A DNA stretch of 64,000 nt. Origin: Faecalibacterium prausnitzii. Lineage in GTDB: Bacteria > Bacillota > Clostridia > Oscillospirales > Ruminococcaceae. The DNA lies in the NCBI RefSeq assembly GCF_019967995.1, contig NZ_CP065377.1, positions 62,001 through 126,000 on the forward strand. Reading direction: 5' to 3'. A program made the translations under genes and the position numbers. A model generated the notes under the pieces. It was not told the origin of the DNA. It saw only the letters and a list, made by a program, of their open reading frames with translations, and did not search any database. Below are positions 59,461-64,000 of this stretch, one piece after another (positions within the stretch are counted from its first letter, which is position 1; each line of letters opens with the position of its first letter).

Positions 59461-60861
59461 ATGGCAGAACAACTCTGGAAAGGCCGTTTCTCCAAGGCGG
59501 TCGATTCGCGCGTCAATGATTTCAACTCTTCCATCCGCTTTGACCAGCGGATGATCGCACAGGATATGCGGGGCAGCGGCGTACACGCCACCATGCTGGC
59601 CAAACAGGGCATCATCTCCGAGCAGGATTGTGAGGACATCCTCAACGGTCTGGCTTCCATCGCCGATGATCTGGCCAGCGGCAAGCTGGAGATCGACCCC
59701 AACGCCGAGGACGTCCACACCTTCGTGGAGCAGACCCTGACCGCCCGCATCGGCGACGCCGGCAAGCGCCTGCACACCGGCCGCAGCCGCAACGATCAGG
59801 TGGCGCTGGACATCCGCCTGACCCTGCGCGATTACAGCCGGATGCTGCAGGGCCGTATCGTCGAGCTGGTCCGGGTCATCTGCAAGAAGGCAGCGGAGAA
59901 CACCGCCGCCGTCATGCCCGGCTACACCCACCTGCAGCGTGCCCAGCCCATTACCTTCGGCCACGCGCTGATGGCCTATGCCTGGATGCTGCTGCGCGAT
60001 CTGCAGCGCTTTGAGGATGCCACCGCCCGCATGGACGCGCAGTGCCCGCTGGGCTCCGGCGCGCTGGCCGGCACCACCTACCCGCTGGACCGCGCCTTCA
60101 CCGCAGAGAAGCTGGGCTTTGCCGCACCCTGCGCCAACAGCCTGGACGGCGTGTCCGACCGTGATTTCTGCATCGAGCTGGCCGCCGCCATCTCCACCTG
60201 CATGATGCACCTGTCCCGCCTGTCGGAGGAGATCATCCTCTGGTGCAGCTGGGAGTTCAAGTTCATCGAGCTGGACGACGCTTTCACCACCGGCTCCTCC
60301 ATTATGCCGCAGAAGAAAAACCCGGACGTCACCGAGCTCATCCGCGGCAAGACCGGCCGCGTCTACGGCGACCTGAACACCCTGCTCGTCATGATGAAGG
60401 GCATCCCGCTGGCCTACAACAAGGATATGCAGGAGGATAAGGAGGCCATCTTCGACGCCGTCGATACCCTCGACCTCTGCCTGAAGACCGTCACCCCGAT
60501 GCTGGACACCATGAAGACCCTGCCCGCCAACATGCGCCGCGCTGCGGCCAAGGGCTTCATCAACGCCACCGACTGCGCAGATTACCTGACCAAAAAGGGA
60601 ATGCCCTTCCGCGATGCCTACAAGCTGACCGGCTGCATGGTCTCCGACTGCATCAGCAAAGACAAGACCCTCGAAGAGCTGACGCTGGACGAGTTCCGGG
60701 GCTACAGCAGCCTGTTTGAGAACGATATCTACGATGCCATCGACCTCATCAAGTGCTGCGAGGGCCGCACCAGCTACGGCGGCCCCTCCGAGGCAAGCGT
60801 GAAGAATCAGATCGCACTGGCATCTGCACAGGTGGACGCATGGGAGGCGAACAACGCATGA
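59461..60861 (+). CDS. argH: Argininosuccinate lyase
   Basis: 466 residues after AAAAGGAAC. Fumarase/aspartase-superfamily blocks are HTGRSRNDQVALDIRLTLRD near 106-125, GYTHLQRAQPITFGHALMA near 156, and the signature loop GSSIMPQKKNPD near 280. It splits argininosuccinate to arginine and fumarate. Its stop overlaps the argC start (ATGA), so translation is coupled. Confidence 0.97.
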   Translation: MAEQLWKGRFSKAVDSRVNDFNSSIRFDQRMIAQDMRGSGVHATMLAKQGIISEQDCEDILNGLASIADDLASGKLEIDPNAEDVHTFVEQTLTARIGDAGKRLHTGRSRNDQVALDIRLTLRDYSRMLQGRIVELVRVICKKAAENTAAVMPGYTHLQRAQPITFGHALMAYAWMLLRDLQRFEDATARMDAQCPLGSGALAGTTYPLDRAFTAEKLGFAAPCANSLDGVSDRDFCIELAAAISTCMMHLSRLSEEIILWCSWEFKFIELDDAFTTGSSIMPQKKNPDVTELIRGKTGRVYGDLNTLLVMMKGIPLAYNKDMQEDKEAIFDAVDTLDLCLKTVTPMLDTMKTLPANMRRAAAKGFINATDCADYLTKKGMPFRDAYKLTGCMVSDCISKDKTLEELTLDEFRGYSSLFENDIYDAIDLIKCCEGRTSYGGPSEASVKNQIALASAQVDAWEANNA

Positions 60862-61799
60862 GCGTGAAAGTTTTTATCGACGGTTCCTCCGGCACCACCG
60901 GTCTGCGCATCGCGGACCGTCTGGCGGCCCGGCCTGAGATCGAGCTTCTGAGCATCTCCGCCGAGGGCCGCAAGGACGTGAACGAGCGGGCCAGCGTCAT
61001 CAACTCCGCAGACCTCGCCTTCCTCTGCCTGCCCGATGCGGCTTCCAGAGAGGTCATGCCCCTGCTCCGCCCGGACGTCAAGGTGCTGGATACCTCCACG
61101 GCCTTCCGCACCGACCCGGCATGGGACTATGGCTTCCCGGAGCTGAAGGGCCAGAAAGAGAAGATCCAGAACTCCTGCCGGGTGGCTGTGCCCGGCTGCT
61201 ACGCCAGCGGCTTCATTAGCATTGCGCGGCCGCTGGTCGAGCTGGGGCTGGCCCCGGCGGACTATCCGTTCAGCTGCACGGGCCTCTCCGGTTACTCCGG
61301 CGGCGGCAAAAAGATGATCGCCGAGTACGAGAACCCGGACCGCCCGGCCCACAGCAAGATCGACGCGCCCAAGAGCTACGGCCTCACGCTGGCCCACAAG
61401 CACCTGCCGGAAATGCAGAAGATCAGCGGGCTGGCCCACACGCCCGCCTTCGTGCCGGTGGTCTGCGATTACTATTCCGGGATGCAGGTCCTCGTTCCGC
61501 TGGACCTGAAGCTGGCGGGCACCACCGCCGGGCAGGTGGCCGAGGGCATCGCCGCCTATTATAAGGACGGCGCGACGGTCTCCGTCCACGCCCTGAACGA
61601 ACCGCTGCCCGAAAACGGCCTGTACTCCAACGCCCTCTCCGGCAGCGACCGGATGGAGCTGTACCTGACTGTGAACGCAGCAGGCGACCAGATGATGCTC
61701 ATTTCGCTGTTCGACAACCTGGGCAAAGGCTCGTCCGGTGCGGCCGTGCAGTGCATGAACCTGATGCTGGGTCTGAATGAGACGGAAGGATTAGAGTGA
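60858..61799 (+). CDS. argC: N-acetyl-gamma-glutamyl-phosphate reductase, type 2
   Basis: 313 residues from the ATG at 60858 overlapping the argH stop; a longer frame upstream is a shadow. It carries the NADP loop DGSSGTTGLRIADRL and the catalytic Cys114 in VPGCYASG. At 313 residues with a minimal head it is the shorter type 2 ArgC, not the about 345-residue type. It reduces acetylglutamyl phosphate to the semialdehyde. argJ follows. Confidence 0.95.
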   Translation: MSVKVFIDGSSGTTGLRIADRLAARPEIELLSISAEGRKDVNERASVINSADLAFLCLPDAASREVMPLLRPDVKVLDTSTAFRTDPAWDYGFPELKGQKEKIQNSCRVAVPGCYASGFISIARPLVELGLAPADYPFSCTGLSGYSGGGKKMIAEYENPDRPAHSKIDAPKSYGLTLAHKHLPEMQKISGLAHTPAFVPVVCDYYSGMQVLVPLDLKLAGTTAGQVAEGIAAYYKDGATVSVHALNEPLPENGLYSNALSGSDRMELYLTVNAAGDQMMLISLFDNLGKGSSGAAVQCMNLMLGLNETEGLE

Positions 61800-61855
61800 A
61801 ACCTCTCCGCCATCGCTCACGCGAGGCCGGAAAGGTCGATAGGGGGAAGAACGAT

Positions 61856-63085
61856 ATGTCTTACAAGGAAGTATCGGGCGGCATCTGTGCGCCCAGAGGA
61901 TTTGCAGCGGCCGGTGTCCATTGCGGCATCCGGGCCAACCACAACGAAAAATACGATCTGGCGCTCATCAAAGCGGAAGTCCGCTGCGCGGCCGCCGGTG
62001 TCTACACCACCAACAAGGTCTGCGGTGCGCCCATCAAGGTGGACCGTGCCCATCTGAAGGACGGCTATGCACAGGCCATCCTTGTCAACAGCGGCAACGC
62101 CAACACCTGCGCCGCCAACGGTGTGGCACTGGCCGAAGAGTGCTGTGCGCTGGTGGGCAAGGCGCTGGACATCCCCGCTGCGGATGTTCTGCCCGCCTCC
62201 ACCGGCGTCATCGGCCAGCCCATGGTCATTGATCCGTTTGCCCGCGGCATCCCCGCCGCAGCGGCCAAGCTGGCCGCCACCGGGCAGGGCAGCACCGATG
62301 CGGCGACTGCCATCATGACCACCGACACCCACAAAAAAGAGTACGCCATCCAGTTCGAGCTGGGCGGCAAGACCTGCACCGTGGGTGCTATCGGCAAGGG
62401 CAGCGGGATGATCGCCCCCAATATGGCGACCATGCTGGCCTTCTACACCACCGACGCCGCCGTCTCCCCCGCCCTGCTTGAAAAGGCGCTGAAGACCGTC
62501 GTGCCCGGCACCTACAACCAGATGAGCGTGGACCTCGATACTTCGACGAACGACACCCTCATCATCTTGGCATCGGGCCTTGCGGGCAACCCGGAGATCA
62601 CCGAGGAGAACGCCGATTACCAGGCCTTTGTGGCAGCGCTGACGGCCATTGCCGAGCACATGTGTGCCGAACACGCCGGTGACGGCGAGGGCGCGACCCA
62701 CCTCATCACCTGCGAAGTCACCCATGCGCCCGACCTGAAGACGGCCCGCGCCGTCTCCCGCAGCGTGGTCTGCTCCAACCTGTTCAAGGCGGCGGTCTTT
62801 GGCCGCGATGCCAACTGGGGCCGCATCCTCTGCGCCATCGGCTATACCCCCGGCGACTTCTCCATCGACAAGGTCTGCGTCTGGCTGTCCAGTGCCGCCG
62901 GGGAGGTCTACGTCTGCGAGAACGCAGCCTACCACCCCTACAGCGAGGACGAGGCCGCCAAAGTGCTGGCCGAGCACGATGTCCTCGTCAAGGTGGACAT
63001 GGGCACCGGCGACGCCAGTGCAAAGGCCTGGGGCTGTGACCTGACCTATGATTACGTCAAGATCAACGGCGATTACCGCACCTGA
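61856..63085 (+). CDS. argJ: Bifunctional ornithine acetyltransferase / N-acetylglutamate synthase
   Basis: 409 residues from the ATG at 61856 behind AGGGGGAAG; a GTG at 61796 overlapping argC is possible but has no site. The family's self-cleavage point lies before Thr192 in MIAPNMATMLAF, and GVYTTNKVCGAPIKVDR is near 48. The two chains recycle the acetyl group from acetylornithine to glutamate. Whether it also uses acetyl-CoA cannot be told here. It completes the cyclic arginine pathway with argB and argC. Confidence 0.95.
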   Translation: MSYKEVSGGICAPRGFAAAGVHCGIRANHNEKYDLALIKAEVRCAAAGVYTTNKVCGAPIKVDRAHLKDGYAQAILVNSGNANTCAANGVALAEECCALVGKALDIPAADVLPASTGVIGQPMVIDPFARGIPAAAAKLAATGQGSTDAATAIMTTDTHKKEYAIQFELGGKTCTVGAIGKGSGMIAPNMATMLAFYTTDAAVSPALLEKALKTVVPGTYNQMSVDLDTSTNDTLIILASGLAGNPEITEENADYQAFVAALTAIAEHMCAEHAGDGEGATHLITCEVTHAPDLKTARAVSRSVVCSNLFKAAVFGRDANWGRILCAIGYTPGDFSIDKVCVWLSSAAGEVYVCENAAYHPYSEDEAAKVLAEHDVLVKVDMGTGDASAKAWGCDLTYDYVKINGDYRT

Positions 63086-63127
63086 GAAGCGGTTCGAAAC
63101 AGAGCATCGAGCGGGAAGAGGAAACGT

Positions 63128-63982
63128 ATGAAGAACGAAGAAATGGCCCTCCTGTTTTCGGAGGCGACCCCTTACATCCAGAAGTACCACGGCAAGACCA
63201 TGGTCATCAAATACGGCGGCAACGCCATGATCAACGAGACGCTGAAGAACGCCGTCATGAACGACCTCGTCACCCTGACGCTGCTGGGCGTTCGGGTGGT
63301 ACTGGTCCACGGCGGCGGCCCGGCCATCAATGAAATGCTGAAAAAGGTCGGCGTGGAGAGCCATTTTGCCAACGGTCTGCGCGTGACCGACGACGCCACC
63401 ATGGAGATCGTCCAGCAGGTGCTGGCCGGCAAGGTGAACAAGGACCTCGTGGCAAAGCTGCGCGGCCGCGGCGTCGGCCTGTGCGGCATGGACGGCCAGA
63501 TGCTCCGCTGCACCGAGCTGGACCCCCAGCTGGGCCATGTGGGCGAGATCATCCATGTGGACCCGACCCTGATCGAAAATCTGCTGAACGGCGGCTACAT
63601 CCCGGTCATCGCAACGGTCGGCATGGACGACCTCGGCCAGGCGTACAATGTCAACGCCGACACCGCTGCCGCCCAGATTGCCATTGCGCTCAAGGCCGAA
63701 AAGCTCGTCTCCATGACCGATATCGCGGGCCTGCTGCGGGATAAGGACGACGAATCTACCCTCATCCCCGAAGTGGAGGTCTCCGAGATCGAGGGCTACA
63801 AGGCCGCTGGAGTCATCGCAGGCGGCATGATCCCCAAGATCGGCGGCATGGCCGATGCCATCTATCAGGGCGTCCACGAGGCCGTCATCATTGATGGCCG
63901 TGTCCCCCACTCCATCCTGCTGGAGCTGTTCTCCGACCGCGGTTCCGGCACCCGCTTCTACCGCCGGAGCCATCAGGAATAA
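63128..63982 (+). CDS. argB: Acetylglutamate kinase
   Basis: 284 residues after GGAAGAGGAA. The amino-acid-kinase fold shows TMVIKYGGNAMINETL near 24, VVLVHGGGPAINEMLKKVGV near 57, and NVNADTAAAQIAIALKAEKL near 173, which binds ATP. It phosphorylates N-acetylglutamate, usually the arginine-inhibited step. Last visible gene of argG-H-C-J-B; an argD or argF gene may follow outside the window. Confidence 0.97.
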   Translation: MKNEEMALLFSEATPYIQKYHGKTMVIKYGGNAMINETLKNAVMNDLVTLTLLGVRVVLVHGGGPAINEMLKKVGVESHFANGLRVTDDATMEIVQQVLAGKVNKDLVAKLRGRGVGLCGMDGQMLRCTELDPQLGHVGEIIHVDPTLIENLLNGGYIPVIATVGMDDLGQAYNVNADTAAAQIAIALKAEKLVSMTDIAGLLRDKDDESTLIPEVEVSEIEGYKAAGVIAGGMIPKIGGMADAIYQGVHEAVIIDGRVPHSILLELFSDRGSGTRFYRRSHQE

Positions 63983-64000
63983 GGGTTGCTTCGCATCCTC

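Noticed and set aside
61817..63973. 718-codon open frame opposite argJ and argB
   Set aside because: It spans two well-supported arginine genes on the other strand; the Gly/Asp/His-rich product has no domain look.
1..64000. CRISPR arrays
   Set aside because: No series of identical repeats with regular unique spacers was seen. The short repeats found are too few and too close.

Overview
The window reads like the chromosome of an anaerobic gut Firmicute of the Oscillospiraceae, most like Faecalibacterium or a close relative. This is inferred from the GC-rich coding style with A/T-rich promoters, strong AAGGAGG-type ribosome sites, TRAP and TTT transporters, an oxygen-sensitive sulfatase-maturing enzyme, a short (type 2) ArgC, and a dispersed repeat I associate with that group. 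No search was run, so the genus is an inference.

Layout. (1) 1-6.45 kb is the right end of an integrated mobile element. It holds a cut-off sigma-70-like factor, a DnaB-like helicase, a DnaD-type replication protein, an excisionase, a small HTH protein and a tyrosine integrase. It stops at a 45-nt copy of the 3' part of a tRNA-Arg(ACG) gene. (2) That tRNA end plus about 155 bp of downstream flank recurs, more decayed, at 38.75 kb, so the 32 kb between them looks like an island or accreted element. (3) The island starts with a DUF6061-like gene and three coupled sirtuin-like genes divergent from an Rrf2 regulator. Next come a MATE pump with its MarR regulator and several broken genes (GH3 glycosidase ends, a truncated ParB-like gene). 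A PadR/DUF2812 pair follows. (4) 16.2-24.3 kb is a possible sulfate-ester module: TctCBA transporter, cytoplasmic sulfatase, GntR-type regulator, radical-SAM sulfatase-maturing enzyme and a two-part ChrA transporter. (5) A large serine recombinase (24.4-26.1 kb) marks another mobile remnant. (6) 26.6-38.5 kb is a sugar-acid locus: LacI-type regulator, enolase-superfamily dehydratase, TRAP transporter, esterase, RraA-like aldolase, split altronate/galactarate dehydratase, uronate isomerase and two SDR dehydrogenases.

(7) Beyond the second tRNA repeat are a LysR regulator with a second split UxaA-type dehydratase and a dicarboxylate-type symporter, a UPF0597 desulfidase/dehydratase, and a LacI regulator divergent from a DapA-type aldolase with three matching operators. 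An Nramp-fold transporter lacking the canonical metal ligands follows. (8) 48.4-57.4 kb holds housekeeping and unassigned genes: HAD phosphatase, branched-chain aminotransferase, two esterases with an ATP-grasp ligase, a lipoprotein, a RelE/RelB-type toxin-antitoxin pair, a MYG1 hydrolase and a GIY-YIG/GNAT fusion. (9) 57.8-64 kb is the arginine pathway argG-H-C-J-B, preceded by ArgR-box-like palindromes and a good promoter.

Together the region shows an organism importing and degrading acidic sugars and sulfated or carboxylated compounds, with repeated insertion at one tRNA-Arg locus. The most unusual candidates are the triple sirtuin/Rrf2 locus, the TTT-sulfatase-ChrA module, the Nramp variant beside DapA, the esterase/ATP-grasp cluster and the GIY-YIG/GNAT fusion.
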